The translations under genes were made by a program, and so were the position numbers. Positions 1 to 11,100 of a stretch of 64,000 bases of DNA are shown one piece after another. The notes beneath the pieces are model-generated. The model made no database searches. It saw only the letters and a program-made list of their open reading frames with translations, and was not told where the DNA came from. Position 1 is the stretch's first letter, and every line of letters begins with the position of its first letter. Origin of the DNA: Nemania diffusa. Its lineage: Eukaryota; Ascomycota; Sordariomycetes; Xylariales; Xylariaceae. The stretch covers positions 5,114,501 through 5,178,500 of the forward strand of contig JBBPUQ010000003.1 of the NCBI GenBank assembly GCA_038501195.1, in the 5' to 3' direction.

Positions 1-513
1 TTCAACTAACCCAGCATATCTACATAATTAGTGTACTGCAGTACGGGATACCCAGGATGCATAAGTCCATACCTCGGTACCTAGTCCCTGGCGATGCTCG
101 AAAGTCAGAGTGGAAGGAATCAGGATGAAATGCTCTAGAAGCAAGCCTTACGTGTTAGTGCAAGGCATTTGCATAATCCCTTGCAAGCAGTTGTTCCTCC
201 ACTTATGACAGATCTTGACATGAAGATGGACAGTGCCTCGTTCAAATTGGCAAACGCTAACAACCCATGTCTACTGTCGAATGCCTAAGGAATCCAGAAA
301 ATAAACGATACCCCACGGAGGTGACCTTAAGTGGTCAAAATGCCGGATGCCTTAAATACCACGCCGCCCAGTCGGTACGGTAGTTTATGATCCCCTAGTC
401 TCTGGTTTCTTTCGACGTGACGGTTACTTTCTTTAACTTCCGATTCCGATTCTCGACTCCATAGCCGGCCATTTTCGTTAGCCGTTCGCAGGCGAAAGGC
501 TCCTTCATTCACA
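1..513. other. Upstream region of the MFS gene
   Basis: No gene is supported here. This is the 5' flank of the MFS transporter that starts at 514. Short open frames on both strands have no recognisable protein character. Confidence 0.5.
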
Positions 514-2483
514 ATGGCGGCCACACCAGCAACGTCGGCGCCAACAATAACAACAACAATAACAGCAAAACAGGATCGCATTTTCCCTAACCCGCAATTC
601 TCTACTTCGGCCGTTACCCTCGCGGAACCGGAGCTACCAGAGGTCGCCGAGCCGCCGAAGCCCAGCAACGACGTATCGTGGTGGCGGCGACAGTTCGACC
701 ACGCCTGCATTACTCCCGCCGTGCTAGAATGGAGCTATAAGGGCCAGGGCACGCCCGAGGATCCCTACGTCGTCGACTTTCTTCCCGACGACAAGCGGAA
801 TCCCTTCTTATTCCCAGCATGGTACAAATGGTCCATCACCGTGTTCAAGGCTATAGCCGTGCTGGCTGTCGCCTTCGTTTCGACCGCCTACTCTTCGGCC
901 GTGGGCGAGATCGTTGACGAATTCCACATCACTTCTCCCGAACTCGCCCTCTCGGGTATTTCCCTTTTCGTCCTCGGTTTCGCTGTAGGGTACGTCGGAC
1001 TATCTACTGGTGATGATAGACTTTGGCTGATGTGAGAACTTGTAGTCCCGTTTTTTGGGCGCCTCTTGGTGAGATGTATGGTCGACAGATTACCTTTTTC
1101 ATCTCAGTAAGTAAAACCTATGCACTGACTGAGTGACAATCTCAGCCGGCGAGTGTTCTTTGTCACCATCTTTATGAAAACCCTATACAATCACCAGGCA
1201 TTAACCCTTGTCTAGTACGCTGCTCTGACAGCGTTGAACGCCGGTACTTGCGCCTCCAAAAATATCGGTACCATCGCTGTTTTACGATTCCTTGCGGGAG
1301 CTTTCGGCAGTTCCCCTTTGACCAACTCCGGTGGTGTTATCGCCGATATGTTTGATGCTAAGGATAGGGGTTTTGCGGGTGCCCTCTTCGCCATGGCACC
1401 CTTCCTGGGACCGGCCATCGGACCTATCGCTGGTGGTTTCCTCGGTCAAGCGGCGGGATGGCGCTGGGTGGAGGGCCTCATGGCGGCCTTCACCGGGTTC
1501 GTTTGGATCGCCGTTGCTTTATACGTCCCGGAAACCTACGCGCCCGTCTTGTTGCGCAAGCGAGCTGTCGGCCTCGCCAAGATTACCGGCCATCACTACA
1601 TCTCGAAGCTCGAAGTCGGTCGCCCGAAGAAGACGCCCGGCCAGCAGTTCGCGATCGCCCTTGTGCGCCCCTGGGTCCTCCTCTTCCGCGAGCCGATTGT
1701 CATCCTGCTATCGCTGTACTTGGCCGTCATCTACGGAACGCTCTACCTGATGTTCGCGGCCTTCCCCATCATCTTCGACGAGCTGCGCGATTGGTCGCAG
1801 GGCATTAGCGGCCTGGCGTTTTTGGGTATCGCCGTGGGCACCGTTATCTCGGTGGCCTGCTTCTTCTTCGACCAAGTGCGATACCGGAAGATCTGCGAAG
1901 CCAACGGCGGCGCCCCTGTTCCCGAAGCTCGCCTGCCGCTCGCGCTGATTGGCAGTGTGCTGCTCCCCATCGGGCTCTTCGTCTTCGCTTGGACCAACGG
2001 CCCTGAAATTCACTGGATTGTTCCCATCGTTGCGTCCGGCGTGTTCGGCGCGGGCTTGGTCAGCGTGTTCCTCAGCTCGCAGAACTACCTTATTGATTCT
2101 TGTAAGTGATTATCGATTTCCCCCATCCGATGAGCCGGACGTGGTAAGCTGACTGTTCTTTGACAGACACCATCTTTGCGGCATCTGTGATCGCTGGCAG
2201 CTCGATCTTGCGTTCTCTGTTTGGCGCAGCCTTCCCTCTCTTCACTACTCCTCTCTACAATGCCCTGGGCATCCACTGGGGAAGCTCAGTTCCTGCCTTC
2301 CTCTCCGTCGTTTTCCTTCCGTTCCCGTTCCTCTTCATGAAATATGGCGCCAGGATCCGGGCCAAGTGCAAGTACGCCGCCGAGGCCACGGAGACGATGG
2401 CCAAGCTCAGAGCCCAGATGGTCTCTGCGGCTAAGGAGGCTGCAGATGCCAAGAAGACGCCAGAAAAGAAACAGCAAGTTTAA
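514..2483 (+). CDS. MFS transporter, DHA1 drug/polyamine type
   Basis: Predicted 12-helix plasma-membrane proton antiporter of the major facilitator superfamily, of the kind that exports drugs or polyamines. Exons: 514-989, 1046-1106, 1216-2101, 2167-2483, giving 579 residues; all three introns are GT-AG and the frames join exactly. A hydrophilic N-terminal tail of about 100 residues precedes the first helix. The helix 2-3 loop, joined across introns 1 and 2, carries the MFS signature APLGEMYGR, and exon 3 has [13 protein letters not shown] and [13 protein letters not shown], typical of the DHA1 family (Tpo/Flu1/Mdr-like). The long charged central loop (about residues 290-320) separates the two six-helix halves. 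The C-terminus is a Lys/Ala-rich cytoplasmic tail. The substrate cannot be read from sequence. No neighbouring biosynthetic gene suggests a pathway role. Confidence 0.92.
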
Positions 2484-4153
2484 AAGAACGTTGTTGTTCT
2501 ACATGACTATCAAGTCGTCTCATTTAGAATCGGGGGCTTTACTTTTTGTTTTTACGTTGGCATAGCGGTCTTTTGCGTCACGACATGACAAAACCTGTCA
2601 CTGATTCCCTGCCTTACTTGTATATGGTTGGTATGTATATATGTATATGTTTTATAGATGGACTTGGGGTCCCGGCCATAACGAAACGCGCATATTTCTT
2701 TCGGGTCATGGTTTATTTTATTTTTTTAGAAGAAAGCTTGGGAAAATCGAGTTCTCAAAACCAGACGTTGACTTGCGTTTCTTCCAACCGCTTCTTCTTG
2801 TCGTTCGCTTCGCGGTGTGTCGAGTACTTTTGCAATCGTATCTATTTAGTTATACATTCCTTTCTTTTGCGCGCCATCAACTTCATGCCGCTACGACTCT
2901 TGAAATCTTTTTACGCCTCGTTCTTGCCATCTAGCCTGATGTTGATTATGAACCTATGGAGAGCATCATTGATGTCTTCTACATTGTGACTTTCGAGAAC
3001 GTAGCTGTGAGTCGTTATGAATTGCATCTAACCTTTGCAACCTCTGGGAAGTGCTATCTCGGCATTTAGCTTAAATGAGCTCGGTTTCACCTTCTGTGGC
3101 TATGAATCTGTCTAAGAGATAAATGAATACTCGCGCCCTTCCAATGCCTGTGAACTGAAGGCAGATGAGCCTCATGTTTTGCCTGTCTGGCTACTGGCTA
3201 CTTGAGTTATAATAGATGTGCATTCTCTGGGATATGTCGTGTAAATGGCTCCTTCACTCGCGAAATTTGAGAGATCAAGCTTTCAGATACAGTAAATGGC
3301 ATTGGGCTGCAGTGTGGGATAATTAGCTAATATCATTATCGTATACTATGATAGCAGATACGATGTTGTATTCTCGCAGAGTTTCTCGATCTTTTTGTCA
3401 TTTATTCCCGACTACCTAGGTAAGTTCTTGAATGACTTTTAGGCGTGTTTCGAGCTGGAATACAAAACTATACACATAGACAACTACGTGCAACCTACCC
3501 ATAAAGTAGCTCCGTTGTATTGGTAACCTAACGGAAAATTGTCCGGCCATGCTATTGAAACAAGAATTGATTTACTTGAAAGTATTATGTTTACGTTGGC
3601 TCCGAAGTGCTATTCCAGGACGTATCTGAACTGGCTGAGGATAGAAAATGTACCTATGCAGGTATTCTGTATAATTTGCATATAATGTCCCTGGCGACTT
3701 AGAAGAGTACTAGGTACTACCTACCTAAGATAACGATAACGGTACCTAAGCTACCCCGCGATCCACTAGCCTACATGTGCCTACCTACTACGTAGGCGCA
3801 TACCTAGTACGCCTTATGCCTAGATATGCTTCCAATCAGCATCTCGATGTAACCGATTCGACAACTTCTCTCCTTGCGAACTACACTACGACAGCTTGCC
3901 TCTTGCACCGTCCACCGTTGGTTATCGGATGCGACTACAGCATCAAAATCTCATCACATATGTATTCGTCTGCATCATCATACATGTTTTAATCTACCCT
4001 TCTAGCACCGTGAAGAGGAGGAGGAGGACGACCTTATGAGCCTAGCTGCTATCCTCACAGAAACACACCAGCTACCTAGACACTAGGTAGCAGCGTCACT
4101 CCTGCCATCTCAAACAACAGCCTCTTGGACACGCGCCCCCTTCGTTGCCCAGT
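2484..4153. other. Intergenic region between MFS and CSN1
   Basis: It contains the 3' flank of the MFS gene and the 5' flank of CSN1. Short TAGGTA/GGTACC motifs cluster near 3410-3790. I see no supportable gene. A minus-strand reading at 2911-3004 looks protein-like but has no convincing upstream exon (see rejected items). Confidence 0.4.
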
Positions 4154-5870
4154 ATGGCTTCCGATCTGCAAAACCGGCTCCTTGTCTTCTTCACCACCAT
4201 GGAGAACCAGGGCGGTATGATCGTCAAAGGTAGGTGACCTTCTCAGTTGGCCCCGGCTATGGCCCCGTTCCATTTATTGACCTCGCTTCTCTAATAGAAA
4301 TACCTAAGCTTGACCTCGAACTCTACATTGCTAATTACAGAGGTTTGTCACAATAGCCCGTGCTATGACTGATGACTGCCCTTGCTCCCCTTCCCGAATC
4401 TTGTATGCTCACTGCAATTCGTACTTCGTCTAGGCCGTACTCGATTCGAGCGACTCCTACGCATCGCCCAATCATCTGTGCCACTGTGCCTCGACGCCCT
4501 GAAAGCTGCCGTTACAGAAGCCAAGGAGGGAAAAGATATCCAACGGTATCGTGAAGCTTTGGAGTTCCTCCGTGTGGTAGGCCCTGACGAGCCGGAAGCA
4601 CAATACGACGATGCTTGGGTCAACGAGACTGTGAAATCGAATAAGACTCTCGCTCAACGATTAGAAGCTGAGCTCAAGGGATACAAGAACAACCTAGTCA
4701 AAGAGAGCATAAGAGTATGGGTTTATCACCTTACCAACTGCCGAGGCGATTAGAGAGTCGTGACTAACTCGGTGCTCGCTAGATCGGCCATCGTGACCTT
4801 GGTGAACACTTAGAAAACTCGGGAAACCTTATCGCCGCAAACGATGCTTACATCAAGATGCGGCCTGATGCCAGTACGGTATCCCACATTGTTGATGTCG
4901 GCCAACATCTCATTGGCATTATGCTTCAAGGGCGTGATTGGCCCGGCATCTGGGCTGTCGTGAAGCAGATCTCGCCGCCCAACGTAAATCTCGAACCGGA
5001 CACGGTCGACTTCGCCTACGTGAAGATAGTGTCTGGTATAGCCTATCTTGGCACCGAGAAGTATGCCGAGGCAGCTAAACAGTTCCTCGACGTAGGAGAT
5101 CCCGCCCTGTGCCAACCGCATAACAACGTGGTGAGCTCTAACGACGTCGCAACTTATGGCGGATTACTGGCCCTTGCCTCGATGGAGCGAGACGAGTTAC
5201 AACATAAAGTGCTTGATAACAGCTCATTCAGAAACTACCTCGAGCTGGAGCCTCATATTCGCAAAGCAATTTCCATGTTTGTCAACTGTCGCTATTCTGC
5301 ATGTCTAGAGATACTCGAGCGGTCTCGCCCTGACTACCTGCTTGACATGCATCTACAACAGCATGTATCCAAGATTTTCTCGCTGATCCGCAAGAAATGT
5401 CTTGTTCAGTATCTTATACCCTTTTCATGCGTAACCCTAGAAAGCATGGATTCGATTTTCGCTAGGCCCGACGAGAGCTTAGAAGCCGAGTTGATATCGA
5501 TGATAAAGAGCGGAGACTTGAAGGCACGGATCAATACCATTGATAAAGTAGGTTACATGCACAAAAGAAGAAAATGATAACACCAATAACATAACATGAA
5601 CTTGATACTAATACTAGCGGCTAGCTGCTCGTCATGGCCTCTAGTGAGCCTCGCGCAACGATGCAAACGAAGGCCTTGGAGATGATCAAAAAGTATGAGA
5701 GGGAGGCTTTGGACCGCATCCGACGTATGAACATTGCCGCTGCCGATCTAGAGGTAAAGGCCCCCCTCCGAAAAGGGGGTGGTGGTGCTGGTAGCCTCCC
5801 TGGCCTCGGCGAAATACTCCTCGATGATATAGGAGGCGAACAAAATCTTGGTGTTGAGACAACGGGCTAG
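4154..5870 (+). CDS. CSN1: COP9 signalosome subunit 1 (RPN7/PCI protein)
   Basis: Subunit of the COP9 signalosome, which removes NEDD8/Rub1 from cullins and so controls SCF-type ubiquitin ligases; in filamentous fungi it affects development and the clock. Exons: 4154-4229, 4298-4342, 4434-4714, 4783-5547, 5625-5870, giving 470 residues. The N-terminus has the CSN1 signature LDLELYIANYRG followed by TRFERLLRIA. The RPN7 helical repeats run through the middle (for example SIRIGHRDLGEH, ISPPNVNLEP) and a PCI winged-helix domain follows. The last exon encodes the conserved tail EALDRIRRMNIAAADLEVKAP and a Gly-rich end. The length fits fungal CSN1 (about 460-500). The stop TAG at 5868-5870 is followed by 28 further in-frame codons to TAA at 5955-5957, and a potential intron 5754-5870 would bypass the stop (see findings). 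It is convergent with PRP18. Confidence 0.93.
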
Positions 5871-6116
5871 GATCCCAGCGGAGAAAAAGCAAACGACCCC
5901 GAAGATGACCTGGAGTCAGAGGCAAGTTGGGTTACGGACGGCGACGATGATCTATAAGAACCAAAGAAATCGCCGACCTTTATCTGTTCATATAGAGTTT
6001 TAGGGATTGATAGCATCGCTACGGCGTTTCAGGCGAGACACAGAAATTTGGCATAGAGGAGCAAGTAGCATAGATGCAGAGAAGTAATGATAAATCTTCG
6101 TTCCTATTCACCCTGC

Positions 6117-7217
6117 CTACCCCATCAGTTGCCTGATATCCTCTGGTGGCCACCGCACCTGAGCAAAGGTCAGGCACCTCTTGATGCTCTGTAGGTACTT
6201 CCTCGTGACTTCGTCGCCCATGACATGACCCCTCTCGCCATTATGGAGCTTCTCGCGCGCACTTCGCTCGTGGATACCCACCATGGTGACGCCGATGGGC
6301 CAGGCGGCCTTGCCTATGCTCAGGCGCAGGTAGCCGTCGTTGGCGTCGACGTAGCGGCGCTCCTGGGCGGCCTGGACGATCTCGACGACGGGGCGCAGGA
6401 TGTCGTCGTCGAGGTCGCCGGTCTCGAACTTGCGGAAGAGGGGCACCATGTTGGCGCGGCTCGACACCATGGCGTTGACGGCGGCCTTGCTGGCGAAGCT
6501 GGCGGCTTGGGCGGCGTCGTCGCCGCGGTCGCCGTGCTCCCGCGCCAGGGCGGCGTCCCACTCGCGCAGCACCATGGTGAAGTACGACGCCAGCTGCCGG
6601 AACAGGTACCGCCGCCCGGCCCTGTCCTGCGGGATCGCCTCGGTCGAGACCTTCATGTCCTGCTCGGCGACGAGCTCGAGCGTCGTCGGGATCGGCCCCG
6701 CCGTCACCACCGTCGTGAGGCGGCGGTACCGCTTCAGGCGCGCGCGGTGCGTCTCGCCGAAGAGCACGGCGGGCTCGCCCAGCGCGCGGAGTTTCGGCGT
6801 GAGCTCGTCGTCCGGTATGTCCTCGTCCTCCCCCTCATCCTTGCCGTCCCCTTCGTCGTCGTCGTCGTCGCCCTCGTCCTTCTTGAGCTCGGGGAGCCCG
6901 AGGCGCTTGCGCCGGGCGCGCTCGGCCTCGGCGGCGGCGTCCTCGCGCCGCCGCCGCGTCTCCTCGGCGAGCCGGCGCCGCCGGTCCTCGCGCAGCTGGG
7001 CCTCCTCGGCGTCTTCTTCCTCGCGCCGCCGCTTCTCGGCGGCCTTGGCGGCGCGCTTGGCCTCGAGGGCTTTCTGCTCGGCGAGGTAGGCGGCCTCGCG
7101 CTGGGCTTCGGCGTCGGCGCGGCGCAGGTATTTCTTGCTGCTGTTGTTGCTGCTGCTGCTGTCGTCTGTGGGTTTCGCTTTGGCGATCTCTTTGGACATT
7201 AGTGCTGCGAAGTCCAT
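6117..7217 (-). CDS. PRP18: Pre-mRNA splicing factor 18
   Basis: U5 snRNP-associated factor needed for the second step of splicing, where it works with Slu7 in 3' splice-site docking. Single-exon gene, 366 residues. Residues 30-110 form a highly charged Arg/Glu/Ala-rich helix, likely coiled coil, then an acidic Asp/Glu tract (115-138). The splicing-factor motif shared with PRP4 lies at about 135-168 (DDELTPKLRALGEPAVLFGE). The C-terminal Prp18 helical domain includes the nearly invariant loop at 296-325 (YLRLSIGKAAWPIGVTMVGI, then HERSAREKL). The coding sequence is very GC-rich, which creates long but false open frames on the opposite strand. The start at 7217 gives MDFAALMSKEI, a usual N-terminus for the family. 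It shares a 717-bp divergent promoter with SAP18. Confidence 0.96.
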   Translation of the reverse strand: MDFAALMSKEIAKAKPTDDSSSSNNSSKKYLRRADAEAQREAAYLAEQKALEAKRAAKAAEKRRREEEDAEEAQLREDRRRRLAEETRRRREDAAAEAERARRKRLGLPELKKDEGDDDDDEGDGKDEGEDEDIPDDELTPKLRALGEPAVLFGETHRARLKRYRRLTTVVTAGPIPTTLELVAEQDMKVSTEAIPQDRAGRRYLFRQLASYFTMVLREWDAALAREHGDRGDDAAQAASFASKAAVNAMVSSRANMVPLFRKFETGDLDDDILRPVVEIVQAAQERRYVDANDGYLRLSIGKAAWPIGVTMVGIHERSAREKLHNGERGHVMGDEVTRKYLQSIKRCLTFAQVRWPPEDIRQLMG

Positions 7218-7934
7218 TTTCGCTAGGAGAGCCGGCGAGGCGATGTGGGAGGAGGGTGGCTTTTAACTTGGTTGGTGGGATGGGTTGATATCTCGTGGAC
7301 GAACTCGGATTGCGGTATTTCCGGTGTATATTCTGGTGAAGTTCTCGGTGGGAGTGTGGTGTGGGTGTTGTATGACGGTTCGTTAGAAGATGGGTAGAGA
7401 ATAGTTGAATAATTGAAGATTATCAGGTACCTAAGGTACTTGTCGGAGTTTGGCACGGCTAAGTACCGACAGCGCAGTGAGGCTACTACCTAGTCTAAGG
7501 CATAGTAGTAGCGCTAGTGGGCTAGTACAGGGAACCTGGCTAGTACATGTGTAGCGCTCCACAGATACACAGGCTATAGTTACATGCACCCAGCTCGAAG
7601 TTCACAAGGTGTAGCTATCTATATATCTAAGTAGTATCTATCTAGATATTACTTACTTTCTGTCAACTCTCTGACAATGCTTGTAGACATATACAGTGAC
7701 TTGCTCAACTTTTTGTCACCTTTTACATTCAGCTAGTTTTCTACTTCCAAACCTCGCCCCCAATTAAGAAGACGCGTCCCGTACGAGACACGGAATGAGA
7801 ATACGTCGCGACACATCAACCATGACCTGAGCCAGGCGCATTGCATTACCTTTGCTTGTCACCTTCGTTGTGATCACTATCTGAGGAAGCTGAATTTAAG
7901 TAATTTGACTTGACCTGAAACATCCTTACGCACC
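7218..7934. promoter_or_regulatory. Divergent promoter, PRP18 / SAP18
   Basis: 717 bp between the start codons of the minus-strand PRP18 and the plus-strand SAP18, so both promoters must lie here. GGTACCTAAGGTACTTG-like palindromic runs occur near 7427-7443 and AT-rich TATCTA repeats near 7615-7645. No specific factor site can be assigned. Confidence 0.5.
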
Positions 7935-8768
7935 ATGGATCGCCATGCCACATCGCCTTTCACGCTACAGCTCTTTTATAGAACAGGCGCATTTCATAGG
8001 TGAGTAATGATCCCTCGCGCTGTCTACCAGCCAATCCCTCGAGACCACTCGAGACAGCCTCAGACCAAGCAAGTACATGTCTAACCCGATTCGCGCGAAC
8101 GCAGACCCGACGAATTTTCTACGGATGATCTGCCACCATACCTGACCCTCCACACCTGGCCCGACTGCACCCTAGACGAACTCACCCAGCATATCGCCGC
8201 CGCCGACGCCGACCTCCTCCCCTCCCCCGCTATCGGCACGCGCCTCGCCTTCCGTCTCATATTCCAGGACACGCGGGGGGCCACTGCGGCGCCTAAGTAC
8301 ACCGTGAAGGAACTCGGCAGCGTCGTGATCGGCGACGGCGGGCCCGGGCTCGACCCCGAGGATGTCGACGCCCCGCAGTCCCTCGATAACACCGACCCCT
8401 CCAAGACCCTGGGCGACGCGCGCTTCGTCGTCGGCGACTACGTCTCCTGCGCCATCCTGCCGCCCCTACCCGACGGCTCTGTAGCCCCGGCCTCGAGCGC
8501 GCGCATGGGCCGCGGCACCGGGGCAGGGGAGTCGAGGCTAGCCGTGGGACGCGCGCCTGACGGGCCTGCAAGGGATAGGGACGCGACGTTCCAGCGCCAT
8601 GGCCGCGGACGAGGGGGCGCGGGCAGAGGCGGGTATGAGCTTTTCAGCGGCCGCGGCCCCCGCGGTGGCGGTGGGAATGGTGGTGTGCCTTCGGGCGAGT
8701 GGAGGAGAGGCGAGAAGCTTCCCGACGTGCCCCCCGGCGGACATCAGAGGACCAGAGGACGGTTCTGA
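7935..8768 (+). CDS. SAP18: SAP18 family protein with RGG tail
   Basis: Homologue of Sin3-associated polypeptide p18, a ubiquitin-fold protein that in animals and plants links the Sin3 histone deacetylase complex and the ASAP/EJC splicing complex. Exons: 7935-7999 and 8105-8768 (242 residues). The exon junction rebuilds the family signature: SPFTLQLFYRTGAFHR from exon 1 runs into PDEFSTDDLPPYLTLHTWPD, matching the human order LLLRVFTTNNGRHHRMDEFS...TWMD. Later family motifs are KYTVKELGSVV and FVVGDYVSCAILPP. After the domain (about residue 150) there is a low-complexity tail with a GRGRGGAGRGG-type RGG box (188-215), a possible RNA-binding and arginine-methylation region that human SAP18 (about 150 aa) lacks. 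The first ATG of the open frame has a good fungal context (CACCATGG). Confidence 0.93.
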
Positions 8769-10013
8769 AAAAGCTCGAGGTCGAGCCTGATTCGACGAGA
8801 AGCGATTGCAATATGGTTTCTGGGATGGAGTTTGGGATCTTCGGCACGTGCCCCGAGACTAGGCTGCTTGCTGCGGTCTCAGAAGTCTACAGGTCGCGGC
8901 CTACGGGCTCGCGCAAACTCTCACACTACTAGCACGGTGCTCTACCCCCGGCTTTCGAATTATTAATACAAATCGAGGGCGACCAGGATGCAGAAGCCAA
9001 CGAAGGTAATAGACATCTAGAATAAGAAGAGGGCCGGCATGGCCAGGTGTCCCAATGCATAGTTAGGCTGCAAGAAATGAAACGCTGCCTATCAGTATAG
9101 TTAGGGCAGCTGCACGGAATCCCGTGTCAAACAACGGGTTCAGGAGACTCTAGATGGTAGCTTGGTAAGAAAGGAGACGGAGCCGTGAAGTCCGGGACCT
9201 ATTAGATAAGCACAGACAAACTGGGTCTGGCCAGTAGGTTTTTATTTTTATTTTTTTATAGTAAGATACCCCGAGCTATAGTTGTGATTTTTAAGGTATC
9301 AAGTCATGCTATGTAGAACAATAGAGCCAATAAGGAATAAATAACACTATGTGTCCCGTCCTGGTCTTCCCCATAGAGAGCTTGTCAAGTACTAGATTGG
9401 AATTTCACACTATGTAACGGGGCCCTGTAGCTAAGTCGAATGGTGGAGACGTGAGGAGCGCCGAGGATGAACGAGAGGTTCCGGAGAACTAACATATATA
9501 TTTCTCTAAGCTAAATATCTAACAGGAAAAATACACCGTAAAATAGACCATACAGTAGATACTACTGATTGAAGATTTTGTTCGTCGAATTAGTTCCCGC
9601 ACGCCACTGGTAAAGATTGCCAACGTTACCATCGTTCCAGCAGCTAGCGGCTAATTCGAGCCTCTTTAGATCAACAGTTCTTAAGATCGTTTTTCATCTA
9701 GAAGCTTTGTATTCTCCCCAGTCGAAAGAAATAACAGGGAATAATTAAATTAGACCGCATTTTGCTTTGAGATTATGTAAATTGGTAGGTGCAGTAGTAC
9801 ACACGAACCAAATACTCCAGTGAATCAATTCAGGTTTCATAGCATAATACGAAATAAACGGGTTTCTGGTATCTTTTTTATTTCGTTCTCTTATCTCACG
9901 AGCCCGGGTGTATTTCGGAGTGCCGGATGAGTCGACCAAGTTTCGCTCTGTATGTACAAAGGGGAACAATACTCCGTCTTTCTCGGCCGTAGTTTTCCTC
10001 TTCCGTGCCCCAT
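8769..10013. other. Convergent intergenic region SAP18 / NDUFB4
   Basis: 1.2 kb between the 3' ends of two convergent genes. AT-rich, with scattered stops in all frames. I see no gene, repeat or structured RNA I can support. Confidence 0.5.
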
Positions 10014-10539
10014 CTAGTATTCGTATATCAGGTCTCCCCTCGTCTTTCCTCGGAAGTCGAATTTTCCCTATAATAAAAAAAGCGTTGAGTTAATTCAGAA
10101 TTTTATATCAATGCGGAACGGCTGGTTCGGGTTGGCTCGAGTCGGGTCTGGGCCTTACATCTGTCTTATAGGCGACGAAGGCGAAGAGGGACGGCATGAC
10201 AAGCCCGTATACGATTGTGAGGCGGGCAGATCTCTTAGTCCAGCGGAAGTACTTGTATCGGTTCGTGGACATGGCTGTCGGAGGTTAGCGGTTCCCGTCC
10301 TTGATCGCGGGGTTTCCGTGCGACGACAGTTTTCTAGACTTTCGAAGACTGGAGTGAAATAAGGGTTTTTACGTACTCCCCATCTTTAGAATGGCCGGGT
10401 CATTGGCCATGCCTGTGATGACGGGGTTAGCGAGACGTCGTTCATTCATTCATTCTCCTTTGGCTGCGCGCAATTGAACGGGAGCGCCTGATGCGAGCCA
10501 GTAGTTTTTGAACATACGGAAGTGCGGTAGGCCAGCCAT
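10014..10539 (-). CDS. Complex I subunit, NDUFB4/B15 type
   Basis: Small accessory subunit of mitochondrial NADH:ubiquinone oxidoreductase, in the membrane arm. Reconstructed from four short exons on the minus strand: 10518-10539, 10377-10412, 10159-10274 and 10014-10067, giving 75 residues. All three introns (105, 102 and 91 nt) are GT-AG with CTAAC or TTAAC branch sites just before the acceptor, and phases join exactly. The protein begins MAGLPHFRMANDPAILKMG, then TNRYKYFRWTKRSARLT (21-40), one membrane helix (about 37-55, VYGLVMPSLFAFVAY), KTDGKFDF and a C-terminal RGDLIYEY. The order DPA...NRYKYFRWT...AYKTDG...RGDLIYE is the pattern of fungal B15 subunits. It is divergent from the GST gene. 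The identity rests on remembered family pattern; a profile search would settle it. Confidence 0.85.
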
Positions 10540-11100
10540 CTTGACGGAGAGGTACGTCGCGACGCTACTATGCTTTGTTGGTTGGTATTGGTAACAGATG
10601 CGCTGTTGGCGGCTGAGCTGCTGAGCATCTAATGGTTCAATTGAGAGTTTGAGCTCTCTTCGAGAGCTCGTAGTGGACGTTGGTTGGATGTTGTTGGATG
10701 TGGCTTGCGAAGCTTGTGCTGCGCCACATTTCTTTTACTTAGGTACACAGGTATGTACCTTTAAGCCCCAGGTACATAATCCGCCTAGGTACGGATGACC
10801 TAGGCGCTCCGTACTCCGTAGACTAGCTAAATCCGTTGTCGATCTGAACCTCGGCATGAGTGAGAAAAATCATGTTCCTATGTATATCTTACGACACTTA
10901 TATAATACTTATGTAGGCAACTAGACTAGTTAACTATATAGTCTGACCGACGGAAACTTATCCCTTTCTTATGTCCAACCATCTATCTAGAATTACATTT
11001 GTGTCAGAAAAGGAACCTTGAATAGGTACTCCAAATCTGATCGCAATTATTGCATATATTCTAAAATACAGCATATTCATTCAATCACTTACACTACACG
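10540..11100. promoter_or_regulatory. Divergent promoter, NDUFB4-type gene / GST
   Basis: 561 bp between the two start codons. It contains the 19-bp dyad at 10651-10669, several GGTACA/TACCTA motifs (10740-10800) and TATAATAC-like AT-rich DNA near 10900. Confidence 0.5.
10651..10669. promoter_or_regulatory. Perfect 8-bp inverted repeat in divergent promoter
   Basis: GAGCTCTC at 10651-10658 and its reverse complement GAGAGCTC at 10662-10669, separated by 3 nt. It lies 112 bp upstream of the NDUFB4-type start codon. The dyad is seen directly; a role as protein-binding site is inference. Confidence 0.3.

Noticed and set aside
2911..3004. Minus-strand stretch reading YVLESHNVEDINDALHRF to a stop
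   Set aside because: It looks protein-like and has an acceptor-like CAG before it, but no donor or upstream exon in a matching phase was found, and a 31-codon open stretch is common by chance.
6225..7202. 325-residue open frame on the plus strand
   Set aside because: It is the GC-rich antisense shadow of PRP18; low-complexity Val/Leu/Gly composition and no domain.
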